A stretch of DNA of 64,000 nt from Candidatus Saccharimonadota bacterium. GTDB lineage: Bacteria > Patescibacteriota > Saccharimonadia > Saccharimonadales > UBA4665. Location: the NCBI GenBank assembly GCA_028286245.1, contig JAQBRY010000002.1:330779-394778 (forward strand). The letters are read 5' to 3'. The notes under the pieces were generated by a model. It saw nothing but the letters and a program-made list of their open reading frames with translations. It had not been told where the DNA came from and made no database searches. The position numbers were made by a program, and so were the translations under genes. Positions 52,851-60,716 of the stretch are shown one piece after another. Every line of letters begins with the position of its first letter. The stretch's first letter is position 1.

Positions 52851-53831
52851 GTGGCCACAACCCAAACAAAGAAGCCGAACATTTTATCTAGAATTCGTAA
52901 CGGCATCGATGCTCTGCAGCGCAAGCACCCGGCTCTCGGTTTCCCCTACGCCGTCATTAAAAAGTACGGCGAAGACGAGGCCGGCTATCAAGCTGCTCTG
53001 CTGACGTATTACGCCTTCTTGGCAATCTTCCCGCTTTTATTGGTACTCACGACCGTACTCGGCCTTGTAGCGGCCCACAATCAAGAACTGCAGAATACGG
53101 TGCTTAAAGGGCTCAATGAATATTTCCCGGCGCTCGGGGGCCAGTTAGCGGCCAAGATTGGCACCATTAACAAAAGCGGTATTGCCCTAGTCGTGGGAGT
53201 TATCTTTACGCTCTACGGTGCCCGCGGCGTTGCCGACGCCTTCCGCCACGGTGTTAACAAAATTTGGCACATCCCTCGGGTTAAGCGCGATGGCTTCCCC
53301 AAGTCCCTTTTTAAGAGTCTCAGCATTATACTGCTTGGTGGCTCGGGCTTCTTACTGGCGGCTATCAGCTCTACCTATGCCGGTTCGGCCGGAACTGGGG
53401 TAGTCTTTCATGTCCTAGCCTTGGCGGTTAACGTCATTATCCTCTTTGGACTCTTTACCTTTTTACTCAAAATCAGCTTGCCGGGACGGGTTACTTTTCG
53501 TGACACTAAGGCTGGTGCAGTCACGGCGGCCCTCGGTGTAGTACTGCTACAATTTGTCGGCGGTGCAATTGTGCGCAGCCAGTTACGCAACCTCGATGCT
53601 CTCTATAGCTCGTTCGCAGTACCCCTGGGCCTGCTCTTCTGGCTTTATCTCCAGGCACAGGTGTTGTACTACTCCATAGAAATTGCGGCCGTACGCTCAC
53701 AAAAGCTTTGGCCGCGGGCCATCGACAATAAAAAGCTCACCAGTGCCGACAAACGCGCCTATACGCGTATATCAGCCAGCGGACAGTATCTTTCGGTTCA
53801 AAAAATCACCACCAAATTTAGAAAAGACTAA
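52851..53831 (+). CDS. YihY/BrkB-family membrane protein
   Basis: 326 residues, six spans. DEAGYQAALLTYYAFLAIFPLLLVLTTVLGL is the N-terminal hallmark of YihY/BrkB (formerly misnamed RNase BN); TLYGARGVADAFRHGVNKIWHIPRVKR and ALYSSFAVPLGLLFWLYLQAQVLYYSIEIAAV are the other two conserved blocks. A transport role is suspected for the family but unproven. GTG start; the 3' end overlaps the convergent GlsB-like gene by four bases. Confidence 0.88.
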   Translation: MATTQTKKPNILSRIRNGIDALQRKHPALGFPYAVIKKYGEDEAGYQAALLTYYAFLAIFPLLLVLTTVLGLVAAHNQELQNTVLKGLNEYFPALGGQLAAKIGTINKSGIALVVGVIFTLYGARGVADAFRHGVNKIWHIPRVKRDGFPKSLFKSLSIILLGGSGFLLAAISSTYAGSAGTGVVFHVLALAVNVIILFGLFTFLLKISLPGRVTFRDTKAGAVTAALGVVLLQFVGGAIVRSQLRNLDALYSSFAVPLGLLFWLYLQAQVLYYSIEIAAVRSQKLWPRAIDNKKLTSADKRAYTRISASGQYLSVQKITTKFRKD

Positions 53832-54139
53832 GTATTGTCTGATTGATCGGGCTCATTATTGGGCTGTTTGCCTGAGGCATGCGGCATCGCTTTATGGAGC
53901 GCGTTAAAGAGTAGGGTGAGTATCAAAGCACCTATAACAGTAGTAAGCAGGCCCGGCACGCTAATAAGCTCATCTGCTGTGCTTGCTACACCCATTAATG
54001 TGTAGATCGCCAGCCCAATGATTGCCCCCACCAGCCCTGTCAGAGCACTTATAAGCAAAGTATCAATATCTTCTTGCAGTAAGTATCCGGTGATACTGCC
54101 GACAATAATTCCTACGATGATGGTGAACAAGAGGCTCAT
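53828..54139 (-). CDS. GlsB/YeaQ/YmgE-like membrane protein
   Basis: 103 residues with three hydrophobic spans: LLFTIIVGIIVGSITGYLL, LISALTGLVGAIIGLAIYTLMG and LLTTVIGALILTLLFNAL, with the Gly-rich turns of the transglycosylase-associated (GlsB/YeaQ) family. The tail is hydrophilic (ASGKQPNNEPDQSDN). The family is tied to stress responses; the biochemical role is unknown. Confidence 0.75.
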   Translation of the reverse strand: MSLLFTIIVGIIVGSITGYLLQEDIDTLLISALTGLVGAIIGLAIYTLMGVASTADELISVPGLLTTVIGALILTLLFNALHKAMPHASGKQPNNEPDQSDNT

Positions 54140-54153
54140 AAACTGGTGCTACA

Positions 54154-54228
54154 TTAATACACTATAAAGTTGCGCCACCAATTGTCGCGCTGGGTAGTCT
54201 GTCCTGAGTTTGTGCCTTTGCGGTGCAT
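54154..54228 (-). CDS. Very small protein, 24 residues
   Basis: ATG 54228 has a perfect AGGAGG five bases upstream, the strongest ribosome-binding site in the window, and encodes MHRKGTNSGQTTQRDNWWRN plus FIVY before TAA. Basic, Gln/Thr-rich, with a Trp pair. It lies 14 bases before the GlsB-like gene and could be its leader peptide or an independent small protein. No homologue is known to me. Confidence 0.5.
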   Translation of the reverse strand: MHRKGTNSGQTTQRDNWWRNFIVY

Positions 54229-54299
54229 ATCGCCTCCTAGTATTTGTTCCTATTACCGTTAAGCTTATCGGCACTATGCTTAAAGAACTATTAATTTTC

Positions 54300-55019
54300 T
54301 TACACAGAATACAGCTTGGAGTTAGCTCGCTTGTCTAACAGTGGTCGCCAAAAAGCATCTCGCCAGTTCCGATAACCCCTGTCGCTGGGGTGAAACCAGT
54401 CGGCCGCATAATTACGTACGGAATTATTAACTTTTGTTGCCGAGTAAACGTCGGCAAGGCGCAGGCCACCCTGCTCTTTCACTGCCCTAGCGATAATTTT
54501 GTTAGCTTGGGTAACCTCTGAGGAGCGTTTAATTCTCCCGCCAAAGTACGGTAGGTTCGAAACTATTGTGCCCCGCGGCAGGGCTGGCAGGAGCTGTCTA
54601 AACTCGCGCTCAAATTTTTGGGCATCAAACTGCGTCGCATCATTAGCGCCAATTTCGATAGTAACCACATCCGGTTTGTACTTGTGGAGCTGCGGTAGTT
54701 GTTTTTCAATTACGTCGTGTATTCGTGCTCCGGAAACGCTCAGATTAATAGTGTGCACGCTCTTGCAGGTAGCCCGAGCAATGTCGTTAGCCAGCAGCCC
54801 AACGTAGCCGTTACCGGGTTCGGATGCACCAATTCCCTGCGCCGTCGAATCACCAAGGGCCACATAGGTTATACTGCCATCTTTGGTGTTCTTGGCCACG
54901 CCTCGCCAGTAGGCGGCGTTATCGTTTATGCTGTGCTTGAGCCGCAGGAGCGCCACTGCCTCAATCGACACAAATAATAGCAATAAGGCACCCAGGATGT
55001 AGAGTATTCGCTGTAACAT
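54300..55019 (-). CDS. SGNH/GDSL hydrolase, membrane-anchored
   Basis: 239 residues. Signal anchor at residues 5-28, then the SGNH blocks: VALGDSTAQGIGA (Ser, block I), SVSGARIHDV (Gly, block II), IEIGANDATQFD (Asn, block III) and DWFHPSDRGY (Asp-x2-His, block V). The family holds esterases acting on lipids or on acetylated sugars and peptidoglycan. It starts right after the stop of the NAD(P)-binding gene (TAA-ATG). A role in removing acyl groups from the surface glycan is possible. Confidence 0.85.
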   Translation of the reverse strand: MLQRILYILGALLLLFVSIEAVALLRLKHSINDNAAYWRGVAKNTKDGSITYVALGDSTAQGIGASEPGNGYVGLLANDIARATCKSVHTINLSVSGARIHDVIEKQLPQLHKYKPDVVTIEIGANDATQFDAQKFEREFRQLLPALPRGTIVSNLPYFGGRIKRSSEVTQANKIIARAVKEQGGLRLADVYSATKVNNSVRNYAADWFHPSDRGYRNWRDAFWRPLLDKRANSKLYSV

Positions 55020-55652
55020 TTAGGCACGTCCCGGGTATATTACGGGGGCTTGACTCAAAAAAGTTTCATCGGTGAGCTGATCAACCATGCAGCGGGCCAC
55101 TGCCGTCCGCGGTACGAGGGCAAAGAGCGGCGGCAGCGCCGAACGCAGTCGATAGCCATCTTTTCCAAACTTTGTCATAACCGGTGAGCGCACGCAGGTC
55201 CAAGCCAGTTGACTGCTCTCTAGCGTTTTAAGATGCGTCTCGCCGTCTATGAGTATCGAACCGGCCACCAGGCGCAAAAGACTGTGTTGTAGCTTCTGGA
55301 GAGCTCCTGGCGTGTCGCCTGCGGCCAGGGCCCCTGCCCCGGTAACCGTTACTATTCGCCGTACGCCCCGTACAGTCATCGCCTTGGTGATTTGCTGAGT
55401 TCCGGTGCTGACAATATTTTTATTTTTTGTACCCCAGCTGCCGAGCGCGCTTATAACAGCGTCGCTTCCGGCTATGGCATCCTCTACGGCTGCAATATCA
55501 GTAATGCTTCCCTTTACTACCTTGACTCCCGCAGTAGCGGCGTAGGGGTTGTTCCGGTGCACAAAGGCAACGACCGCATGGCCATCGTGTAGTAGCAGGC
55601 TTACAATTTCGCTGCCTAATTTTCCTGCCGACCCAAAGACTGTCACTTTCAT
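55020..55652 (-). CDS. NAD(P)-binding atypical SDR (NmrA/YwnB-like)
   Basis: 210 residues: VTVFGSAGKLGSEIVSLLLHDGHAVVAFVH is a GxxGxxG Rossmann start, VVKGSITDIAAVEDAIAGSDAVISALG the second part, and RRIVTVTGAGALAAGDTPGAL and WTCVRSPVMT follow as in NmrA-like and flavin-reductase-like atypical SDRs, which lack the Tyr-x3-Lys pair. The substrate is unknown. A -10 TATACT lies six bases before ATG 55652. Confidence 0.78.
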   Translation of the reverse strand: MKVTVFGSAGKLGSEIVSLLLHDGHAVVAFVHRNNPYAATAGVKVVKGSITDIAAVEDAIAGSDAVISALGSWGTKNKNIVSTGTQQITKAMTVRGVRRIVTVTGAGALAAGDTPGALQKLQHSLLRLVAGSILIDGETHLKTLESSQLAWTCVRSPVMTKFGKDGYRLRSALPPLFALVPRTAVARCMVDQLTDETFLSQAPVIYPGRA

Positions 55653-55658
55653 GTAGCT

Positions 55659-55664
55659 AGTATA
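55659..55664 (-). promoter_or_regulatory. -10 promoter of the atypical SDR gene, leaderless type
   Basis: Minus strand TATACT, six bases before ATG 55652, with no ribosome-binding site. Confidence 0.5.
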
Positions 55665-55695
55665 GCCCTATAATCTGCCCAGTAGTGAAAAATAT

Positions 55696-55715
55696 GACTG
55701 TCACTTGACGACAGT
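55696..55715. repeat. Inverted repeat GACTGTC-N6-GACAGTC
   Basis: A 7-bp inverted repeat with a 6-base spacer in the gap before the 33-residue gene, overlapping a TTGACG (55705-55710) that could be a -35. A possible regulator site. Confidence 0.35.
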
Positions 55716-55796
55716 CTACGTACACTAACCCTGAGACTAATAACTCCTAACTAACATACGTAATTAACATAACGCCCTTGCAGGATAAGGATAGCC

Positions 55797-55898
55797 ATGA
55801 ACATGGAAGAGTACTTTGAAAAATTGCACCACTTAGCCGAGCTACAAAGGCTCCGCGCCGAAAAGCACTCCCGCGAAAACCCAGAAACCAAAGATTAA
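55797..55898 (+). CDS. Small charged protein, 33 residues
   Basis: ATG 55797 preceded by AAGGATAAGGAT; encodes MNMEEYFEKLHHLAELQRLR and a further 13 charged residues (AEKHSRENPETKD). Predicted as a single amphipathic helix rich in Glu, Lys and His. A short GC hairpin (ACCGCGC-TAAA-GCGCGG, 55900-55916) follows. No known family; similar in size and charge to the 42-residue protein at 52351. Confidence 0.5.
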   Translation: MNMEEYFEKLHHLAELQRLRAEKHSRENPETKD

Positions 55899-55928
55899 GA
55901 ACCGCGCTAAAGCGCGGCTCGTATCATC

Positions 55929-55934
55929 TATACT
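55929..55934 (+). promoter_or_regulatory. -10 promoter of the AAA ATPase gene, leaderless type
   Basis: TATACT six bases before ATG 55941. A GTG at 55935 directly abuts the hexamer and is therefore a poor start. Confidence 0.5.
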
Positions 55935-55940
55935 GTGAGT

Positions 55941-56696
55941 ATGAAAGCCATAGATGCCGAGCATTATCTTATCGAAGCGTTCCTCAATCGAGCGGATATT
56001 CCAGATGCCTCTATATATCCTTTTAATTTGCCCATAGTCCAGCACTTTACAACGCTGGAATTCCACCCCAAGATTACATTCATTGTTGGAGAAAACGGAT
56101 CGGGCAAGTCTACCCTGCTGGAAGCGCTGGCCATTGGCGTGGGGTTTAATGCCGAAGGTGGATCTAAAAATTTCCACTTCAGTACCATGGATAGCCATTC
56201 AGGGCTGCACGACTTCATGCGGCTTACAAAGGGCCTCCACCGGCCAAAAGACGGATACTTTCTTAGAGCAGAAACTTTTTATAATGTAGCTTCAGAGATA
56301 GAACGTCTCGATGAAGATCCCACGGCAGGACCCCCTATTAAAACGTACTACAATAACAAATCGCTACACGCGCAGTCACATGGAGAGTCATTCATGACGC
56401 TCATGGAGCATAGATTCGGCGGCAAAGGGCTCTATATTCTCGATGAGCCAGAAGCAGCCCTCTCGCCGTCACGCCAGCTCAAACTGCTCAGTTTGCTACA
56501 CAAGCACATTAAAAGCGGGTCACAATTTATTATTGCCACCCATTCACCAATAATTATGGGCTATCCGGACGCTTCAATCTTTTTGGTTACCAAGGGCGGG
56601 CTCCGGGCCACAACCTACGAAGACACTGAGCACTACCAGCTAACCAAGTACTTCCTAGATAACCGTCAAAAAGTTCTAAAAGAATTGCTGGACTAA
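55941..56696 (+). CDS. AAA-family ATPase, ABC-like
   Basis: 251 residues: FIVGENGSGKSTLLEALAIGVGF (Walker A), a Q-loop-less middle, SHGESFMTLMEHRF (signature-like), YILDEPEAALSPSRQLKLL (Walker B) and SQFIIATHSPIIMGYPDASIFLV (H-loop). This is the stand-alone AAA_15/AAA_21 class near RecF/SMC-like and OLD-type ATPases, without a membrane partner. Such proteins occur in repair and in defence pairs. The following gene starts eight bases later and may be a partner. Confidence 0.82.
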   Translation: MKAIDAEHYLIEAFLNRADIPDASIYPFNLPIVQHFTTLEFHPKITFIVGENGSGKSTLLEALAIGVGFNAEGGSKNFHFSTMDSHSGLHDFMRLTKGLHRPKDGYFLRAETFYNVASEIERLDEDPTAGPPIKTYYNNKSLHAQSHGESFMTLMEHRFGGKGLYILDEPEAALSPSRQLKLLSLLHKHIKSGSQFIIATHSPIIMGYPDASIFLVTKGGLRATTYEDTEHYQLTKYFLDNRQKVLKELLD

Positions 56697-56703
56697 TTAC
56701 CCA

Positions 56704-57351
56704 ATGCCAGCAATGAAATTCGTAATTAAACCAGCCGATAGCTCTTTCGAAATGATGCTCGAGGCTAATCAGTATCGACGCATATGGGAACAGCACCAGA
56801 CTGCCATCCTGGAAGCGTTCCGTGCGTTGACTGGCTTAGAATTTCAACAACATCTTATCACCGCTCGTGTTACGCGAGGCAGTTATGGGCATGCCGGGCT
56901 TCCCGGCAGGGCAATGATCCTTCCGGGCGATTTCTCTTCGGTAGAACTTAAGACCTGCACGCTTGTTCACGAGCTTGCACACCGTTTGCTGGGGGGCAAT
57001 GCCCTTGGTATAGTTGCGCTCGGCTTAGTCCCAAATGAAGACATTCCGGATCCACGCTACCAAAAGTTTGAGCACAGACACTCGTATTTGTTTCAAAAAG
57101 ATGTTATTGAACGAGCTTTCGGTGCTGAACTTGCTCAAATCTGCGTCAGGTCCGAGCAGAGTACTAATAGTGCCGACTACAAGGACGCATGGGATTGGGC
57201 CATGAGTATGGATTTTAGCCAGCGGCAGCGGGCCGTAGAAAGGCTCACCGCGCTGGCCATCCCCCGAGAAAAATGGCAGGATATGGACGACAACCATGAC
57301 CCCGCTCCCAGGGACCCCGACGAATGGTACGCCTCTCTGGCCCAGAACTGA
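56704..57351 (+). CDS. Putative zinc metalloprotease (HELAH)
   Basis: 215 residues, function not recognised. CTLVHELAHRLLGG holds an HExxH zinc motif, with a His-Arg-His (FEHRHSYLF) 40 residues later that could complete the site. The N-terminal 80 residues are helical (EANQYRRIWEQHQTAILEAF); the end is Asp/Pro-rich (NHDPAPRDPDEWYASLAQN). It follows the AAA ATPase by eight bases and is likely co-transcribed. ATG 56713 is an alternative start. Confidence 0.6.
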   Translation: MPAMKFVIKPADSSFEMMLEANQYRRIWEQHQTAILEAFRALTGLEFQQHLITARVTRGSYGHAGLPGRAMILPGDFSSVELKTCTLVHELAHRLLGGNALGIVALGLVPNEDIPDPRYQKFEHRHSYLFQKDVIERAFGAELAQICVRSEQSTNSADYKDAWDWAMSMDFSQRQRAVERLTALAIPREKWQDMDDNHDPAPRDPDEWYASLAQN

Positions 57352-57356
57352 TAAGC

Positions 57357-57878
57357 CTAGGCAGTAATCACGGCTACGCCAGCAATATTTAGCTCTCCAC
57401 GGTACAGAATGTGCGGCACAAACTGATAGTTAAACGGCAGCTCGCCCGTCCCCACTAAGGATTTATAATACTCAACCGTGGCCTGCGGTACCTCCTGAAG
57501 AGCATCAAAGTCGATGTCACGCAGCCATTGTACAGATACATTCTCTTCCCCAGGAGCGGTTTTGAAATATACCACCGTCTGGGCGGGGTCCAGACTGCTA
57601 AGATCAATTTGAAAAAACTTATAGGGCGGCACTTCGCTTATAAGGCCAAACTCTTTTTGCAGTTCAAATATTTTCCCAGGATGCAGTGGCAAAAACTGAA
57701 CCACGTCATTCCAAAGGCAATCAAGCAAAGGAATCCTCTTCTGCAGGATTGCTTCCCGGCCCTCATATTTCTGCACATATTTTTCGTACAGTTCCGGATA
57801 AGCCGATTCCATCTGGTTAAGCGGCATAAGGCTGTCTCCTACCATTTGTTCCGGAACCCCGTGGTATATGTACTGCAT
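57357..57878 (-). CDS. Unrecognised soluble protein
   Basis: 173 residues. No domain recognised. Visible features are an acidic, aromatic-rich composition, QKRIPLLDCLWNDVVQFLPLHPGKIF and a hydrophobic C-terminus (RGELNIAGVAVITA). No signal peptide or membrane span. ATG 57878 is chosen because TGaTATAGT lies six bases upstream; GTG 57884 sits against the hexamer. It converges on the HELAH gene five bases away. Confidence 0.55.
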   Translation of the reverse strand: MQYIYHGVPEQMVGDSLMPLNQMESAYPELYEKYVQKYEGREAILQKRIPLLDCLWNDVVQFLPLHPGKIFELQKEFGLISEVPPYKFFQIDLSSLDPAQTVVYFKTAPGEENVSVQWLRDIDFDALQEVPQATVEYYKSLVGTGELPFNYQFVPHILYRGELNIAGVAVITA

Positions 57879-57884
57879 AACCAC

Positions 57885-57893
57885 ACTATATCA
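57885..57893 (-). promoter_or_regulatory. Extended -10 promoter, leaderless type
   Basis: Minus strand TGaTATAGT, hexamer 57885-57890, six bases before ATG 57878. Confidence 0.45.
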
Positions 57894-57912
57894 AAAGAAG
57901 CCTATTACAGTT

Positions 57913-58521
57913 CTACTCGCGATTAAAGTACCAGATTCCACCAGAGTTAGCGTCACCATGCTGCTGAATCGCATCAAAAAGTACACTTAGCTCGATGGAT
58001 CGCCACTTTGGCTGTCGCGGGCTGGCATCCACCACCCGTACTTGCCCGTTAACAATCTTGTCAAACACCACTACATGTCCTGAATGTGGCTCATACTGGC
58101 CGCGTATTACTCCATGGTTAAAGCAAAGGAGCGCATCCCCGTCGTTAGTTTCGACATCCAAGAGTAACGATAGTAGCGCCTCTTCGTTTGCAATCTCAGT
58201 CGCTAGCTTTTTACTGAACCTTAAAGGTATGTTCAGAGCCCTAAACGCCTTATTAGGCTCATAATCTGGCGACGATATATCCGTTCCATACCCTGACGCT
58301 ACCGGAGGCTTATCGGCCACTCGCACTCTGTTGAATAAATGCCCATCTTCGGGTGGGACGGTAAGCCCAAGATGATAGCCAATCTCCTCGGCAGGTACCA
58401 GAGGTATGTTATGCCGATACATAATCATCTGAATACACGTAGGCACGCAGCAATAGCTCTGCTGGGTAAATGGCACATATCTTGATCCGCTTACGACGGC
58501 AGAATAGGTTATCTCTTCCAT
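57913..58521 (-). CDS. Peptidase C39-like (papain-fold) protein
   Basis: 202 residues. VPFTQQSYCCVPTCIQMIMYRH has the Gln-x5-Cys arrangement of C39-type cysteine peptidases, and HSGHVVVFDKIVNGQVRVVDAS gives the His and Asp. No signal peptide and no transporter domain, so it is a free peptidase or an inactive relative. TGcTATAGT lies six bases before ATG 58521. It may process a peptide made by a neighbour; that is speculation. Confidence 0.62.
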   Translation of the reverse strand: MEEITYSAVVSGSRYVPFTQQSYCCVPTCIQMIMYRHNIPLVPAEEIGYHLGLTVPPEDGHLFNRVRVADKPPVASGYGTDISSPDYEPNKAFRALNIPLRFSKKLATEIANEEALLSLLLDVETNDGDALLCFNHGVIRGQYEPHSGHVVVFDKIVNGQVRVVDASPRQPKWRSIELSVLFDAIQQHGDANSGGIWYFNRE

Positions 58522-58527
58522 GAACTA

Positions 58528-58536
58528 ACTATAGCA
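58528..58536 (-). promoter_or_regulatory. Extended -10 promoter, leaderless type
   Basis: Minus strand TGcTATAGT, hexamer 58528-58533, six bases before ATG 58521. Confidence 0.5.
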
Positions 58537-58560
58537 AACAGCTTTCCCTAGCAGAGAAGA

Positions 58561-59070
58561 TTAGCCTACTGGATTCGCTAGTATTGCCTCGCCGAGGGGG
58601 CCACCGGTAATACAGGCTATAGAGAAATGCTTGGAGTCTAAGTAGCTGTCCGAGGGCTCAAAGTCCGGGGCGGTGCCACTGGTGATGGTTCCTATCTGCG
58701 GCCCAACCAAATACCATGTCGGCGGTTGTCCTTTATGGGCGCTGTGTTCACCGTAGCCTATCCCTTCGAAAATAATAAGACGTTCAGTGGTCTCCGGCTG
58801 CCCATCGCTACTAAGCTTATGATACAAAAAGGAGATAACGGGTTCTTTTTTAGCGGCACTGGCAGCGTAAACGCCATGGTGATGGATGCCGGGCATGGAG
58901 GCAAGCACTCGATTTTCAGCCGGTCGATCGAGTAGGTTACGCGCGTCAAAACGTATAGTGGGCGCAGCCCCATCAACTAGCAAGTACTTTCCTGGTGGAA
59001 CTTGTCGCTCGACGCCTCTTAACCACGGAAACGGATTGGGTGAGTCAGCTTGCAGATGTTCATGAGTCAT
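58561..59070 (-). CDS. Unrecognised protein, possibly cupin-like
   Basis: 169 residues, no family recognised. VPPGKYLLVDGAAPTIRF, MPGIHHHGVYA and a run of short beta-like segments suggest a small beta-barrel; the His triplet could bind metal. ATG 59070 is preferred because TATATT lies seven bases upstream, while ATG 59076 is only one base from the hexamer. No signal peptide. Confidence 0.5.
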   Translation of the reverse strand: MTHEHLQADSPNPFPWLRGVERQVPPGKYLLVDGAAPTIRFDARNLLDRPAENRVLASMPGIHHHGVYAASAAKKEPVISFLYHKLSSDGQPETTERLIIFEGIGYGEHSAHKGQPPTWYLVGPQIGTITSGTAPDFEPSDSYLDSKHFSIACITGGPLGEAILANPVG

Positions 59071-59077
59071 ACGCATT

Positions 59078-59083
59078 AATATA
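59078..59083 (-). promoter_or_regulatory. -10 promoter, leaderless type
   Basis: Minus strand TATATT, seven bases before ATG 59070; the spacing decides between the two ATG codons. Confidence 0.45.
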
Positions 59084-59088
59084 CACGC

Positions 59089-59778
59089 TTAAAATAAGAC
59101 TTTCTTGAGTTTTTGTACATGCGGTACAGCATGTTTACGAACAGATCCGGGAACATACTTCCGGTAAATATTCTGCGCACGAATATAAGCATCGGTAGTA
59201 TTTAACTGACGTAAACGTACAAAGGGATTCAAGAAGTCTTCATCAAAGTCGTCTCGCCTGTCGCTGTCAGCTATGGCGGCGGTGAGCATGCCACGCGTCG
59301 CTATATCTTTTGGACGCAAACTTTCTTTAAGGCCATATAATTCTACTAGTGTTTGCGCGGGAACAGTAACGGCGGATATTCCCAGTACTGCGGTACCGCT
59401 CTGAGGTTCCATGACGGCCGGATGTAGTTCCTCTGCAAAACCGTGACGATCAGCAATCAGAAACCAAGTATCACCTTCGGCTTGAATGTTTAGAAACGGA
59501 CCGGCAAAGCCTGTAGTATCTATCTCAAAAGGACGATATGCCTGCCCTGTATTCGCAGGAATACCGGCAACGTCTATATCGCGTGGGGTAGCTACGGATC
59601 CTATCGGATCCTGACAGCGAAGATTAAATTCGTATTCAGGATCTCCATAAATCCTTCCGTAGATAATAGACCGGCCGAGAGAGCCAACAAGCCGTGCATT
59701 AGGCATAGTAGTATGTAATTGACTAAGTTCGTGGTCTAAGGCTGCCGGGCTGAAAACTCCCTGACTAACGGTATTCAT
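59089..59778 (-). CDS. Nucleotidyltransferase-like protein
   Basis: 229 residues. RLVGSLGRSIIYG and, 25 residues on, TPRDIDVAGIP fit the GS-x-(R/S)...D-x-D pattern of the polymerase-beta-type nucleotidyltransferase fold (MNT and aminoglycoside-adenylyl types). The second half is helical and basic (YRKYVPGSVRKHAVPHVQKLKKVLF). No partner HEPN gene is seen next to it. TGtTATAAT lies seven bases before ATG 59778. The biochemical target is unknown. Confidence 0.6.
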   Translation of the reverse strand: MNTVSQGVFSPAALDHELSQLHTTMPNARLVGSLGRSIIYGRIYGDPEYEFNLRCQDPIGSVATPRDIDVAGIPANTGQAYRPFEIDTTGFAGPFLNIQAEGDTWFLIADRHGFAEELHPAVMEPQSGTAVLGISAVTVPAQTLVELYGLKESLRPKDIATRGMLTAAIADSDRRDDFDEDFLNPFVRLRQLNTTDAYIRAQNIYRKYVPGSVRKHAVPHVQKLKKVLF

Positions 59779-59785
59779 AATATAA

Positions 59786-59794
59786 ATTATAACA
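59786..59794 (-). promoter_or_regulatory. Extended -10 promoter of the nucleotidyltransferase-like gene
   Basis: Minus strand TGtTATAAT, hexamer 59786-59791, seven bases before ATG 59778. Confidence 0.6.
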
Positions 59795-59804
59795 TAAGTA
59801 TAAT

Positions 59805-59996
59805 TAAAAGTCTATAGAAGTTCTGTGTCCTGACGGGATAGCGCACATTAATCTGTGCGCCGAGCATAGCTCGGGCAGCAGACTAATGACCGAACCTACG
59901 ACCTCGCCACCTAAAGCTGTCGAGTCGCAGAACCGTCCCCTATCGAGCACCAATATAAAAACGCAGCTTCCGCCAAGGTTCTTATATTGGTGTAGC
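59805..59996 (-). ncRNA. Candidate structured non-coding RNA
   Basis: A non-coding minus-strand stretch of about 190 bases with four nested or tandem stems: CACCAATATAA/TTATATTGGTG (59984-59994 with 59949-59959), GTTCTG/CAGAAC closing the rest, CCGAGC-TAT-GCTCGG, and GCGCACA-GATTAA-TGTGCGC. TATGCT at about 59994-59999 upstream could be its -10. It does not match tmRNA, SRP RNA, 6S or RNase P RNA as I know them. Confidence 0.4.
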
Positions 59997-60040
59997 ATAC
60001 TTCACGAGGTTAGAACCATCCTAGCCAATCCACAGGCCGT

Positions 60041-60685
60041 CTAAGCAAGCAGTCGCTGAAGCTCATGTGTATCTTTAACGATATGAGTTGCGCCTTCCTC
60101 TTGGAGCTCCTCGAGAGATCCATAGCCCCAAAGCACACCGATAGAGTCAATCCCGTACTCCTTAGCAGCTTCGATATCATGCATTCGGTCACCTATCATA
60201 ACAACAGATGATTTGTCGGTTACGCCAAGCTCACTGAGCACTCTCGATAGGACGACTTCCTTTTTTACGACCTCATCTGGCTGCTGAGAGCCAACAACCT
60301 CAAAATATTTAGCTATCCCTGTACTCTCTAGGGCAGCTCTGGCAATATGATTAATCTTCGAGGTGACAACAGCTACCGTCTTCCCTGCGCGCAACAGTTC
60401 GTCTAAAAGCTCTGTTACTCCATCATATGCTTTATAAAGTTTTATCCCGTCACTCTGAAGTTTCTCCCTGAAGAGTGTCACCGCTTTTTTAGTGGTATCT
60501 TCATCAAAATCATAATAATCCTTAAAGGCATACTCCAGTGGTGGACCTACGAAACGGCGCAGTGCTTGTTCGTCTGTTTCTTCAATTCCAAGTTTAGCAA
60601 GAGCGAAACGGGCAGATTCAATAATTGAATCCCCTGGGTCACAGAGTGTGCCGTCAATGTCGAATAGTATAGTCCCATATGCCAT
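60041..60685 (-). CDS. HAD-family phosphatase, phosphoglycolate-phosphatase-like
   Basis: 214 residues, HAD subfamily IA. Motif I ILFDIDGTLCDPGDSI (nucleophile Asp 9, acid Asp 11), a helical cap with RRFVGPPLEYAFKDYY, motif II VAVVTSKINHI, motif III Lys in VVKKEVVLSRVL and motif IV VVMIGDRMHDIEAAKEYG. The likely activity is hydrolysis of small phosphates such as phosphoglycolate or a nucleotide. Confidence 0.9.
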   Translation of the reverse strand: MAYGTILFDIDGTLCDPGDSIIESARFALAKLGIEETDEQALRRFVGPPLEYAFKDYYDFDEDTTKKAVTLFREKLQSDGIKLYKAYDGVTELLDELLRAGKTVAVVTSKINHIARAALESTGIAKYFEVVGSQQPDEVVKKEVVLSRVLSELGVTDKSSVVMIGDRMHDIEAAKEYGIDSIGVLWGYGSLEELQEEGATHIVKDTHELQRLLA

Positions 60686-60716
60686 GGGTCTACATTACTC
60701 CAGTTAGGCTGCTCTA

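Noticed and set aside
59800-59945. tmRNA (ssrA) on the minus strand
   Set aside because: GGGGACGGTTCTG...CTCGACA resembles a tmRNA 5' end, but no resume frame, no T arm with CCA and not enough room before the gene starting at 59778.
59870-59945. Degenerate tRNA
   Set aside because: GGTCGTAGGTTCG matches a T arm, but no acceptor, D or anticodon stem can be built around it.
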